A DNA stretch of 64,000 nucleotides, from NCBI GenBank assembly GCA_030686995.1, contig CM060706.1, forward strand, positions 140,949,505 to 141,013,504, in the 5' to 3' direction. Numbering within the stretch: position 1 is the stretch's first letter; each line of letters opens with the position of its first letter. Under the pieces are notes generated by a model that saw only the letters and a list, made by a program, of their open reading frames with translations, made no database searches and was not told the DNA's origin. Below are positions 9,922 to 20,091 of the stretch, piece after piece. The position numbers and the translations under genes were made by a program. This DNA is from Artemisia argyi (taxonomy: Eukaryota > Streptophyta > Magnoliopsida > Asterales > Asteraceae).

Positions 9922-9941
9922 GAACATTGGGGACAATGTTC
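9922..9941 (+). other. Stem-loop upstream of internal purine tract
   Basis: Perfect stem GAACATTG / CAATGTTC, loop GGGA, then after 4 nt TAAGTGTAAGGGGAGG. Counterpart of 2266-2285: the fourth stem pair is C-G here and T-A there, a compensatory change. Confidence 0.7.
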
Positions 9942-10924
9942 ATCCTAAGTGTAAGGGGAGGGTAAAAAGATGATACCTTACATATGCACTTTCGCTTGAG
10001 TTTGTTTTGTTTAATAGTAGATGAGTAATAAAACTACGAGAAATACTTGTTAGTGTAATTTTAGCCCCAAATTTAAATTTTTTTACAACATTTAGGAGTG
10101 AAACTTTAGCCATAGCAAGCGTCTCATGGATAGGAGATTGTATGACTAGCACATAACCGTATATTCAGAAAAATTTTCCACCCAAAAATGTGAGGTTCGC
10201 CTTTAGATTTGATAGGAAAAGCATTTATTATTGGTGCTTATGAGTGTACCGGTAGCATTTAGATTCTAGAACTTGCGTTAGTGATGCATCCCGAGACCGC
10301 TAGTGAGACTACATTCGTGTGGTAGGATTTACTACATGATAAGAGGCATTAGGATCACCCTTGTGTTAAACCCGTATTACAATTACTTGACCATTTAAGT
10401 CATACTACTTGACTAGTTAAGTCAACTAATTTTTCCCACACCCTTAGCGTTGTACTCATTTTTAGTACACGAAACCCCTAGTACACCCCTCCGAGCCTAT
10501 CTTTTCGTTTCTAACTTTAAGCATTTTACTTAAAGGAAGAATTTGTTACACCCCACTTAAATGTACAACCAAATCGCCTTAGCCTTCCGTGTATGCGCTC
10601 ATTTTTAGTGCATTATTGTTATTTGTTAAACCCTAAGTTAACTTTCTAATTGATTACATGGTTGCTAAGTCGAGTCATATCCTTGTACATATTGTTTTGG
10701 GACGATTGGGACTCATGGGTAAGTACTTATTTTATGGAGTAATGGGGAAGAACATCATTTATTACCCCCATATGTACGTTAATCTTAAAAGTGCTCCAAG
10801 TGTTTTAATTTTCTTAATTCGAGTCATTAGAATAGTTTAATGTAAAGTATGTAAAGATTCAAGTGTAAGGGGAATGCTCAAACCCCTATGATGTATTATT
10901 TTGGATGGTAGGGTAAGAGTGTAT

Positions 10925-10959
<35 letters not shown>

Positions 10960-11490
10960 AAAGAAAAAAAGAGAAAAAACATACGGACTACTATCCCGTT
11001 TTTATTCTATGTTCATTTTATGTTTTTGTTATTTTTCATTTATTAGCTTAAGTCGAGTCTAGTCTTGGCTTAGCAACGCCATATTGTACATGTAATTAAC
11101 CGAGATTGTTAACTCGCCACCAGTAAAACTTCCTTTATCCAACAAAACCGTGTAATTCATATCCCTACACCTAACGTTATAACCCTTTAAAAGACCTCTT
11201 TGATAGTTTATCCTAGGTGCTTACGCCATGTGGTGGAGGTTTGATCCTTTCTCAAGCCTATGGTAATCTATTTTGCTATGACAGGTAGTGAGAGATATCT
11301 TCCATTTCCATAATGTTATATTACTTTATTACACCCGAGAGATGCGAGTATCTAAACACTATTTGTGAGGTGCTTGTGTGTGACCTCCGTGCTTGTCTAT
11401 TGGTCTTTAGTGGAACGATTATTTGTTGTAATTACTTTTATATTAGTGTTAAATGACCCCTAACTTGTCTTTTGAGTAGAATAAAAGCTC

Positions 11491-11512
11491 ATTTGCTTGA
11501 GGACAAGCAAAT
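11491..11512 (+). other. Stem-loop directly upstream of the PPT
   Basis: Perfect 9-bp stem ATTTGCTTG / CAAGCAAAT, loop AGGA, followed by CTC and the PPT AAGTGTAAGGG. Confidence 0.7.
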
Positions 11513-11515
11513 CTC

Positions 11516-11530
11516 AAGTGTAAGGGTATA
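11516..11530 (+). promoter_or_regulatory. PPT of the gag-only element
   Basis: AAGTGTAAGGGTATA directly precedes the 3' LTR start TGATGAGG at 11531. Confidence 0.7.
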
Positions 11531-12940
11531 TGATGAGGCGAAAAATGATCCGTTTTTAGGGGGTCATTTAAGCCCGAATCCGACTTTATTTGATCAAATA
11601 TTGCCCTAAATCGTTCCTTTTGTGATTTTAGGTGTTTGGAGAGTGAATTCTGGAAAAGAAGCTATTTTGGACGTTTTTGGAGCATAAAAGTGAAGAAAAC
11701 GGCTAAGTACCTAATTTGCATGCTGAAAATACAAGGTGACGGCGTCAAGACCATCAGCTTGACGGCGTCAGACATGAAGAATTAAATATCGAAGGTGGTG
11801 ACGGCGTCAGAAGGACTCGTGACGGCGTCAAAGTAGCAAAATTAATATACCGTGGGTGGTGACGGCGTCACATAGGCCGTCATAAATGGATCAAGGCCGT
11901 CCGAGGAAGTATATGGCGGCGAGGTGACGGCGTCAGAAGTTACTCTTGACGCCGTCAGACTGTTTTTCCTATATATAGTTTTCTAGTTTTTTTTCATTAA
12001 AGGAAGAGAAGTTTTGGTGAAACCCTAAAGACGATTTTGGTGCCTCTTTTACAGGTTTTTCAAGGGTTCCAAACCCTTGAGACCTTGCATTGTAATTGAG
12101 ATAAGTGTACTTTCAATTCAATCAATATGTCTATGTGTTGGTTGTTTATCTCTTGTTCTTGTCTCAATTCTACTATGCTAGGCTAGATCTCTCTTGTGTT
12201 TGCTTAGATCTAATGAAACCTAGATGTTGATTATGTGTTGATTACTTGTCTATTCTTGTTTTGAATGAATGATTTATATGTTAGGCTTAAGAAAACTGGC
12301 AGATCTCCAAATGGTAACATGCTTGAACGTCTTAAGAAACATGAACCGAGGCGTACTAGGTCTTTATTGGTTGTATTTAATGCATGAGCCACTGTTTACA
12401 ATCCCTATAGTTGTGCTGGGTCATGGTGTAGGAGGAGATAAGAGCTCATAGAGTTGGGGAGTTATGTATGCCACCCCACGAATGGTATTAAGGAATACAA
12501 TCCGTCATTCATACAAGTGTAACAAGTAATTAACATGTAAAAGATATCTAGGGAGTAATGAAGTCTAAGTAAACACAATTTCTCCAACCACTGCTCACAA
12601 CCTTAGTATAATTTAGTTTAATTTCATTTTTAGTATTTTATTTTGATTGCATCTTAGTATTGGGTTAGTTGAATAGCAACTAATTCCGCCCACTCTTCCA
12701 AAACCCGAGATTTTTACTTGCTTTCTAAAAAATATAAAAACACAAAAATAATCATCCCTCACCTTTAGAACTAGTATTTAGGTTTTCTAATCCTAGCGAC
12801 ACTATTCCTAAGCTGAACGATCAATCCCCCGGTACTTGTCACTATACTATACTACAACGATCAGGTACACTGCCTGGTGGGGGTTGTAAGCTTCTCGAGA
12901 TCCCTCGAGAGGTAAAGCAAGGTGCGATTCCCACGCATCA
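11531..12940 (+). repeat. 3' LTR of the gag-only element
   Basis: 1,410 bp, offset 6280 from the 5' LTR with four transitions and no indel seen by eye. Contains the same motif cluster and TATA box. Confidence 0.95.
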
Positions 12941-13037
12941 ATTTCCCTGTTTTCCTCTTGCGTTTATTGGCATTGAAAATGGATCTTACATTATTGACAA
13001 GTACAACGTTCACGTCAACCGGGAACGTATTTGGTAC
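12941..13037 (-). pseudogene. Ulp1-like locus, segment H (5' piece)
   Basis: Begins after acceptor GTGCAG| and encodes VPNTFPVDVNVVLVNNV followed by a basic KRKRKTGK patch. The frame passes across the ATTTC duplication into 5245-5094. Confidence 0.65.
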
Positions 13038-14083
13038 CTGCACGAAATTAACCTCATAAAATAATCGTATACTAAATAAAAAATCTGACAAACATTAGGA
13101 CAAAAAATCTGACTTAGCAAATGAATGCTTAAGCAATCCAAACCACTGCTACAATCTTTGGGCTCAAAAGTTTCTAAGTACTAATAAGCTACAATCTTTG
13201 ACCCAAATGGACTCAAGGAATCACAAGGTAGGTCCCAATAATGAGTTCAGGGTTGTCTTCTGTAGTTGGGTCAATCTGACTTAGTAATTTTGTTTGATTA
13301 GGGTGAATTTAGGGGTAAAATAAGCTATGGGCAAATGGTCTGAGAATGCCAACTAATAAGCTTCTTAAAAAGCCAGTGTACAAAGGGTGAGGCCCATAAG
13401 TGAACCTTGGAGGGGTTTGTGAAGTAAGTCTGTTGGGGCTCACCCCCTGATACAGGGCATAAGCTTGCCCTGCAGGCTCAAATAAGACCTCAAATAAGCT
13501 GTTAGAAAAAATCATAAAAATATGAAAAAATAAGTACCACAAAGATTACCTACCAAATATTAATGTCTAAAAATTTTAGAGTCTAAAAGTGAAAAATGAG
13601 ACCTAGAAAAATCTCGACAGACTTGGAAAAACAGATAAGTATGCAATTTGACTTTTTAATGTTTCTTGAAACTTTGACTTTGGTAAGTTTTGATCTGACC
13701 CTAATGACTTAAAATGTTGTTATGACCTATAATGCAGCTAAATTAAGCTATATCTAACAATTATACAATGATATCATGCAATCTAAAAGCTAAAATCCTC
13801 ATAGTGAAGTTTAAATTGAAATTAACACAACATTTGACTATTTATCCTATGTCACATGATTTTTATGACTGAAATATGTTATCTAGACTTAATATGATAT
13901 ACCTCAACCAAAACAAAAACTGAAATACAAAGGAACTCAGTGAATATCTCTGGTCCAAACACCCCTTTTTACAACTACTTATGTGATTTTCAAAGGCTTC
14001 TAAAGATTTAGACCATAAAATCAGTTCACAAGGTTGTAATATAGACAATAAATAAAATTTAAATTTAAATAAATATAGAATAC
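13038..14083 (-). other. Probable intron of the Ulp1-like locus
   Basis: A+T-rich with no convincing coding segment or repeat. Read as intron because well-formed splice sites flank it (donor 14083, acceptor 13038). A missed short exon cannot be ruled out. Confidence 0.4.
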
Positions 14084-14389
14084 CTGAAGGTCATCGGTTT
14101 CGGCATCCACGTCAATGCAGATAATTACATCAACGTCCGCAGAAAGTTCTTGTGTTTTTTCGCCCTCGCCGGAAGCTTCTTCTGCTGCCTTTGACAAGTC
14201 GACCGACGGTTGTTGTTGTTGTATATGACCCACTTCGTTACCAAATCCTTCTATTTTTTCTGACACCGCATCCTGAGGCAACTCTTATTTTATTGCAGTT
14301 TGTTCATCATCCTTTTCTGACACCGCATCCTGAGGCAACTCTTGTTGTATTTCAGTTTCTTCATCGTGCACAACCTTATCCATCAAATC
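14084..14389 (-). pseudogene. Ulp1-like locus, segment G, with internal duplication and stop
   Basis: Runs from TTTAAG| to CTTCAG|GTATT. The block ELPQDAVSEK occurs twice in tandem; the second copy starts with TAA in place of a CAA (Gln) codon at about 14311-14315. The rest is acidic and Gln-rich (QQQQP, EEASGEGEK). Confidence 0.6.
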
Positions 14390-14494
14390 CTTAAATAACA
14401 AAAAGTATAAATATTTAGTAGACAATACAAGTATAACGTAAACATTAGTTATTTTTTAACAGTAAAATAAGTTTTAAAGTTAATATGAACGTAC

Positions 14495-14761
14495 AGAATT
14501 AGGTGTCAGATTGATCCCCTCATCATAAAATTTAGAGAATGCATCATTCAAATTTGGTAAGGAACCACAATCGAAACTATTTGGATGGTCAACTTCCATA
14601 AAATGATCAACTGGATCAGATTACACGGGGCAAATGCCTTTCACAACTTGAGTCATAGGACCTGTGTAGCCTTCCGTGTCCGTATAAAAGAAGTTATGAC
14701 CCTCGGGTTCAACAACAGTGGCATTCATAGGAGTAGCAGCATGCAAATAAGGGCAAAGATC
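14495..14761 (-). pseudogene. Ulp1-like locus, segment F, with stop
   Basis: Opens GATCTTTGCCC after TTTTGCAG|; TAA at about 14620-14622. Its first part (VVEPEG) resembles segment E, so exons E and F look like duplicates. Confidence 0.5.
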
Positions 14762-14851
14762 CTGCAAAAGAAACAGGAATACAAATTGGTTAATGGTTAC
14801 ACCAAAACAAATTGCTTAATGATTATACCAAAATAAAACTTGTTGTCATAC

Positions 14852-14962
14852 CTTATTGTCACCACCTATATCTTTTGCATTGTCTTTTTTCCCACACAAG
14901 GTCGACTCTTCTGGCTTTTGCGCCTCGGGTTCAACAACACTGTCATTGAGTGGGCAAACATC
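14852..14962 (-). pseudogene. Ulp1-like locus, segment E
   Basis: 37 codons, phase 0. Its end (PEEST.CGKKDNAKDIG.DNK|GTATGA) is nearly the same as the end of segment D at 15073, including the splice donor. Confidence 0.55.
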
Positions 14963-15072
14963 CTGCAAAATAAACGGAAATACAAAATGGTTGACGGTAA
15001 TAACAAAAAATAAAATAAAATAAAATAAAATACAATTTCAAATGGACTTAATTATAAATGTTGTATTCATAC

Positions 15073-15700
15073 CTTATTGTCAGAACCTATATCTTCTGCG
15101 TTGTCTTTTTTCCCAGAAAAGGTCGACTCTTCTGGATTGTGTATTTGTAAAGCGTTCTCGATCACCTGGATTCTTTTCTTATCAACGTCTAGTTCACAAT
15201 ATAATTCTTTAACATCCACCTCTCCAACACGTTCTTCTATGGATACAACTGATGACTTAATTCCATCAACCTCGTTGAATATGATCCCTATTGTAATTTT
15301 CTAAAACACCACCAGCGTCCAAATCAGTGTTACACTCTAGAAGATGTTCATTTACAAACACGGAAGTTTCCTTCACATTCTCTTCTTGTTCACAAGATAA
15401 CCCACACCCTCCCGCCCCATAGCCAGATACACCCGGTCCATCACCATGTTGATTTGCTCCTCCACTTGGATCATCACCATACAACACACTGCCATCACTA
15501 TACAACACATCTGGAACTTCATTACATATGTTTTCATCATGTTCAATTCCTTGACCACCAACATTAACTGGTTTAGCCAACAAAGGTGTTGCAACCACAA
15601 CTTGCAATTGTAGCCCTCTGATATAATCCATGCTACGCGTGTACCACAAACAAAACACCTCGTCATTTCTTAGAACAAACTTCTCCAATGGCTTAAAGCC
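15073..15700 (-). pseudogene. Ulp1-like locus, segments C/D, frameshifted
   Basis: Begins GFKPLEKF after CTATAG|. It reads in one frame to a TGA at 15266 and in another from about 15290 to the donor at 15073, so a 1-2 nt indel near 15270-15300 or a missed tiny intron is needed. Includes a Gly-rich stretch (GDGPGVSGYGAGGCG). Confidence 0.55.
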
Positions 15701-15792
15701 CTATAGAAACAACAAAGGTTACATAAAAAAATTATTCAAAACTATAGAAACCACAATTACCAAAATACAAAAAATATACACAGTTTACTTAC

Positions 15793-15924
15793 AGGATCAA
15801 ATAGAATAGGGTAATGTTTTTTTTCAAAGTTATTAAATTTAGACCAGGCTAAACCACGGGGGGTCTTTGTATGGTCTTTGCACCAGAACTGCACGCTGTT
15901 AGGGAGAGTTTCCAAAATCCATAT
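15793..15924 (-). pseudogene. Ulp1-like locus, segment B
   Basis: 44 codons from TTTCAG| to CCT|GTAAGT. IWILETLPNS continues GFVWALK of the previous segment, the usual W-alpha-E-x-I/L-P step of DUF1985 proteins. Confidence 0.65.
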
Positions 15925-16126
15925 CTGAAATAACCAGCAAAGTGATCTAAACTTAGGCACGAAATATAAGTTTACAAATGTTTAAGTACATATAACTTCT
16001 CAATGACAATCTAACTTCTCAAAATGGTTAACCTAGTATTTGCTAACCTATTATAACGTATGATATCTAACTTTTCAACATGACATCTTAGAAATGTCTA
16101 AACATATTATAGAATAAAGTTGTTAC

Positions 16127-16561
16127 CTTAAGGGCCCATACAAAGCCATACAGATTGTATGTTTGCTCTTTATTTGGTGAATTTTTTACTTGAGCCTCCT
16201 TATTTGGTGATTTACCCGCCTTCTTTCCCGGCTTCTTTGCTTCCGCTTCGTTATGCCTCTTTACAACATTCAGAGTCCTTTTATACAAATGTATCCACGT
16301 ATACTCACCCCATGGATACGAATTCCAAACATCAAAATCCTCAATCATTCTCATAAGATGGTCCGGAATGTAGTACCTTGCTTCCCGACCTATGAATACA
16401 CAAGTGGCCATAACTAACAAACACACCCTAACAGCATCCTCATCACTTAATGCATCCCACACTTTACCAGGCTTCATCAATGCCAGAAGCTGCTCACCCT
16501 TTATTTTCTTAGTCTTACGGGATTGGTTTTCTGGAAATAATCGATCAAATAATGGGCTATG
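16127..16561 (-). pseudogene. DUF1985 part 2 of the Ulp1-like locus
   Basis: Runs from the solo LTR junction to AAG|GTAACA. Encodes LLALMKPGKVWDALSDEDAVRVC..., a Lys-rich insert with a repeated PNKE.QV pattern, and YGFVWALK. The frame continues from 18471 when the LTR and one CTATG are removed. Confidence 0.75.
16557..16561. repeat. Target-site duplication CTATG, left copy
   Basis: Identical to 18471-18475. Confidence 0.93.
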
Positions 16562-18470
16562 TGATGAGTATGTAAATACTCATCATTTTATACCCATTTA
16601 GACTTTAAAAACAACTAAAAACAACCAAATATGCCAAATTATATAGCAAATATCCTTGGATTGTATTTTTATGTGTTTTAGGTACAAAATGATTGAAAAC
16701 GAGGCAAAAGTGAACAAAACCGAGCACAAAATTGGAAAGAGCAAAATTTACGAGTCACGGATATTTGAGCAAGAGTTCAAAGTTCAAGATTTCGAACATT
16801 TATTAAAGATTATTGAAGCCCGAAGACTCAAGCCCATTGGACCCGAGATTTTAGTCCCAACAGGCCGAACTTTCAAGCTATTATGCCATAATTATTCATT
16901 TTCGTCCAACAGGCCACAAGGCCCATACTTGGCCCATCAAATGCCACTATGGTCATTTAGCTTATAATAAAACCTACTAGTGAAAAAAAAGGGGAGGATG
17001 GTCCTGGTATAAGAAAAAAAAGCAGCAGCCGACACTTTCCTCCTAAATGGAGGTCGGTGACAACTTTCCATGATAGTTAATGTATTTTCTTTACATCACA
17101 CTTATTATCTTATCATCTTTAATTTCATGTGTCTTGTTATTTGCATTAATTACTTTATTATAAATCAACTTGTCTCTTTTATGTTTTTATCCTCTTAAGC
17201 ACGAAAAACCAAATGAATGGGAAATGAGAATTATTGTTTTACTTTGCTTTAATCATCTAATGTTTAGATAATAGATCAAACATAAAATTTTTGCATCTCC
17301 TTTATTATTTAGCTATCACTGTACACGTTAGTTTTAAATTGATGATTTTTACCTTCCTAAAATTTTTCTTGTTTTAAATTTCATTTTGTTGGTTTTAAAA
17401 ATTTATTTTCGAAACTTTCAGTTTATAAAATTTAGTAGTTTTATCCTTTAAAAAAATAGTTGTTGGTGGTTGATTTGTGGTTATGGAGCTATCAAAGAAG
17501 ATTTGGGTATATGAGCTTGTAGATTTGGTATTGACTATAATATGTTTTGGAGTTCATTTTATCCGTAATCTTCGACTTGGTGACTTCTAATTCCTTTTCA
17601 ATTATCTCTTTTTATTTTTATTATGTTTAGCTTATATTTCATTATCGTCGCTTAATATTTGCTTTTTATTATGTGTGACTAGTCTATTATTTTAGAAATA
17701 TGCTTTTTATTGTTGGATTAATTGTTATTGGTAGTTTAGTAGTCATGAGTAGTGAGTAGATTTTTTATATACTTGTTGAGTAGATTATTCCGTAAGTTAG
17801 GTGTGGTTTTATAAAAGGTAGACAATATATTGATTAGTAATTTTTAAGTTGCTTAAATTAAAATTTTGGTTGTTTGAGCGGGCACAAGCTGTGAAAATAA
17901 TTGGGTTTTAGTTTAGATATTGATATCTCTTTATGAAAAATTGTTTTCAAAATAAAACAACATTGTGAGAAAATACTTATTTGTAAGAGATATTAATTCA
18001 TCAATAAAGGACTTAATTGAAATAATAAACCACTCTTAAGGATCTTGATAATTTGCTTAGCAAGTATGTCTTTTTATCACATATTTTTTTTAGTTGCTTG
18101 CTTAGTATAATCTAGTTTATTATTATTTTTTTAGCCGTTGTCTTTTATCGTTAATTTTATATTATTTACTTGCTACTAGTGCTATTATTATCTTTGCTTT
18201 AGTCATTTAGTTTTAAGCTTTGTAGTTTTGCTTTACTAATCTAGTTTTTATCGCTTAAAATAGTTTTTAATCTTTTACTTTAAAACCAATCAAAAATAAA
18301 AATTCCTTTTCCATTCAAATTCACCCGATCACAAACCCGTTTTATAACTATCACACCTCGTCGGGACATAACGACCCGGGGAAACCCTATTCTTCACCGG
18401 TTATCTTGCACTTTCTCCTGGGTTGACCTATTGACCGCACCCGGTTGATTGGTTAGTTTAGGAGGAGTCA
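16562..18470 (+). mobile_element. Solo LTR, Athila-like family (1,909 bp)
   Basis: Starts TGATGAGTATG, ends TTAGGAGGAGTCA, flanked by perfect CTATG duplications. No internal Gypsy sequence or second LTR is present, so it arose by LTR-LTR recombination. A TATA-like TATAATAAAA lies at about 16965. Near the end it has GGGACATAACGACCCGGGGA (18363-18382), also present in the solo LTR ending at 63617. Confidence 0.92.
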
Positions 18471-18844
18471 CTATGTTTTAAACCTTTAACAAGGGAACCT
18501 ACATTAGTTTCTTCTTTCGCAATAGGGGCAAAAACAAACCCAGTTATGAGACAAAATTCTTCACGTCCAAATTCAAGCACATTATCACCTATTTTAAATC
18601 TAAGGGAAGGGCAATCTTCTCTTTCATCAGCATGAACCTCGCGTTGATAAAAATAATTTAACAAATGTACATCAGCAGCAAATGGGGGGATGTTTAACCA
18701 TGGCCCAAATACAGTACTGCTAAACAATGTGGTTCTATTTTTATTCAACAGACCTCTAATCGTATTTATACAGTCTAATCTAGATCTGACAGTTACCTTT
18801 GCATCGGAATGTATAGTAGATGTCGATGTACTACATGAATCCAT
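18471..18844 (-). pseudogene. DUF1985 part 1 of the Ulp1-like locus (N-terminus)
   Basis: Starts ATG at 18844 (MDSCSTSTST). Shows TVFGPWLNIPP, a hydrophobic LLNYFYQREV helix and FGREEFCLITGFVF, all typical of DUF1985. The function of that domain is not established. No signal peptide. The solo LTR follows after VKGLKH. Confidence 0.8.
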
Positions 18845-19604
18845 TGATCAAATTAGGGTTTCAATGCCTCCCCGAAAATAATGATATGCTTTGATTGTGT
18901 GTTTCAATGGAGATAAACGTTTAGGGTTTATGATTTCAATGGGTGTTTGAATGTAGAAGATGATACAGGGGGGTTAAGTTTTTGAAGGAACCGTTTTGGG
19001 TTTGAATGTGTGTGTTGGTATGTGTATAAAGATTAAAGTGTATAAATGTTTTTAAATAAAGTGTGTGTTTGTTTAAAAAATTAAAGTGTGTATTTGTGTA
19101 TTTATGTGTATAAATGTTTTTCAATAAAGTGTACCCAAAATATAAATTAAAATAAGGTTTGTACTACATACCTAATCAGTCACCCAAAATTAAAGTCAAA
19201 TGGGACCCATTCGCCCAAGTTATTTATACTATAAATCAATAAAAAAAGATCATACTTTTTCAGAAAAAGACAAAATGTTCGAAGTCGCCCAAGTTATGTG
19301 GGCCTATTCGCCCAAAAATTACATATGGTACCATGTACCATGAAGTACATGGTGGGGTCACCACTAGGGACAAGTGTCACATGTTCATGTATTCCGCCCA
19401 AATTTTTCAAGCGACCTACGCTTCTGGGGCATTTGAAGAAAAAAATTTTTTGTGGGGTACAAGGGGTGAGTACATTGTACTTGTGGGGTGAACAGAGAAT
19501 TTTCCCATGTTTAAATATGAATTTAAGTGCATTAGCTTTGGTACATAGAATATTAACCACGTCTAATACGGAGTAATTTATACCTCAAATGCGAGGGTTG
19601 TGAT
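18845..19604. other. Upstream flank of the Ulp1-like locus
   Basis: Contains a low-complexity GTGTGTTTGT/TAAAGTGTGTAT stretch (about 19005-19130) and otherwise no gene. The right edge is the target duplication of the next MITE. Confidence 0.4.
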
Positions 19605-20083
19605 TAGGGGTGGAAACGAGCCGAGCCGAGCCCGAGCTCGCCAGAGCTCGAGCTCGGCTCGTTTAAGTTTTAAAAGGCTCGAGCTCGAGCTCGGCTCGTT
19701 TCGAGCCTTAAATTTTAAGCTCGAGCTCGGCTCGTTGTATATTATATAGGCTCGGGCTCGGCTCGAGCTCGGCTCGTTTATACGATTTGGCCATGAAAAG
19801 TTAAAGCTTGGCTCGAGCTCGAGCTCGGCTCGTAATATATCTTTACTAAGCTCGTTAATAAGCTCGAGCTCGGCTCGTATATATGTTTAATACCATGGGC
19901 TCGTTTAGGCTCGCGAGCCTAAACGAGCTTTCTATGTAAAGCTCGGGCTCGAGCTCGATTAATAAACGAGCTGCAACTTAGGCTCGAGCTCGGGCTCGAG
20001 CTCGTTTAGGCTCGGCTCGTTCGAGCTTTTTACCGATTCGATCCCGAGCTTTTCACGAGCAGCTCGGCTCATTTCCACCCCTA
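19605..20083. mobile_element. hAT-type MITE built from GCTCG repeats (479 bp)
   Basis: Terminal inverted repeats TAGGGGTGGAAACGAGCCGA and, at the right end, its complement with one change. Perfect 8-bp target duplication GTTGTGAT (19597-19604, 20084-20091). The interior is almost entirely CGAGCTCGGCTCG units in both orientations, giving strong self-complementarity. No coding capacity. The 8-bp duplication points to hAT transposase. Confidence 0.92.
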
Positions 20084-20091
20084 GTTGTGAT

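Larger units (their letters stand above)
9075..11530 (+). other. Non-coding tail of the gag-only element
   Basis: No ORF of note. It contains a hairpin after the gag stop (GAGTC/GACTC, 9089-9107), two TGACGGCGTCA copies (9514, 9537), GTGTAAGGGG tracts at about 9307, 9950 and 10863, a poly-A run (about 10926-10957), two further hairpins (9922, 11491) and the terminal PPT. In place of pol there is A+T-rich filler. Confidence 0.75.
5251..12940 (+). mobile_element. Non-autonomous gag-only Gypsy element (TR-GAG-like), complete, 7,690 bp
   Basis: Two 1,410-bp LTRs, perfect 5-bp target duplication ATTTC, a PBS, one gag/protease ORF, about 2.4 kb of non-coding tail and a PPT. No RT, RNase H or integrase is present, so it must be moved by enzymes of an autonomous relative; an Athila-like element such as the one at 1-3742 is a plausible helper because the tails share hairpins and purine tracts. 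The layout matches plant terminal-repeat retrotransposons with a GAG domain. By eye the LTRs differ at only four sites, all transitions (5393/11673, 6045/12325, 6177/12457, 6614/12894), so the insertion is recent. It sits in a coding segment of the Ulp1-like locus. Confidence 0.93.
4011..18844 (-). pseudogene. DUF1985 / Ulp1-like (C48) multi-exon gene, disrupted
   Basis: Twelve coding segments on the minus strand join in phase 0 wherever I could test them. The N-terminal part resembles plant DUF1985 (GPWLNIPP, FGREEFCLITG, GFVWALK). The C-terminal part resembles the Ulp1 SUMO-protease fold (VHWA, DCGIWA). Such pairings are common in plant genomes and often travel in Mutator-like elements (KAONASHI type), so this may be a transposon-borne gene; I did not find its TIRs. 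Two retroelement inserts split it: 5251-12940 in one coding segment and 16562-18470 in another. Premature stops (about 14621, 14313), a frameshift near 15290 and an Asn where the catalytic Asp is expected indicate decay. Exon limits are inferred from GT...AG sites and frame only. Confidence 0.75.
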
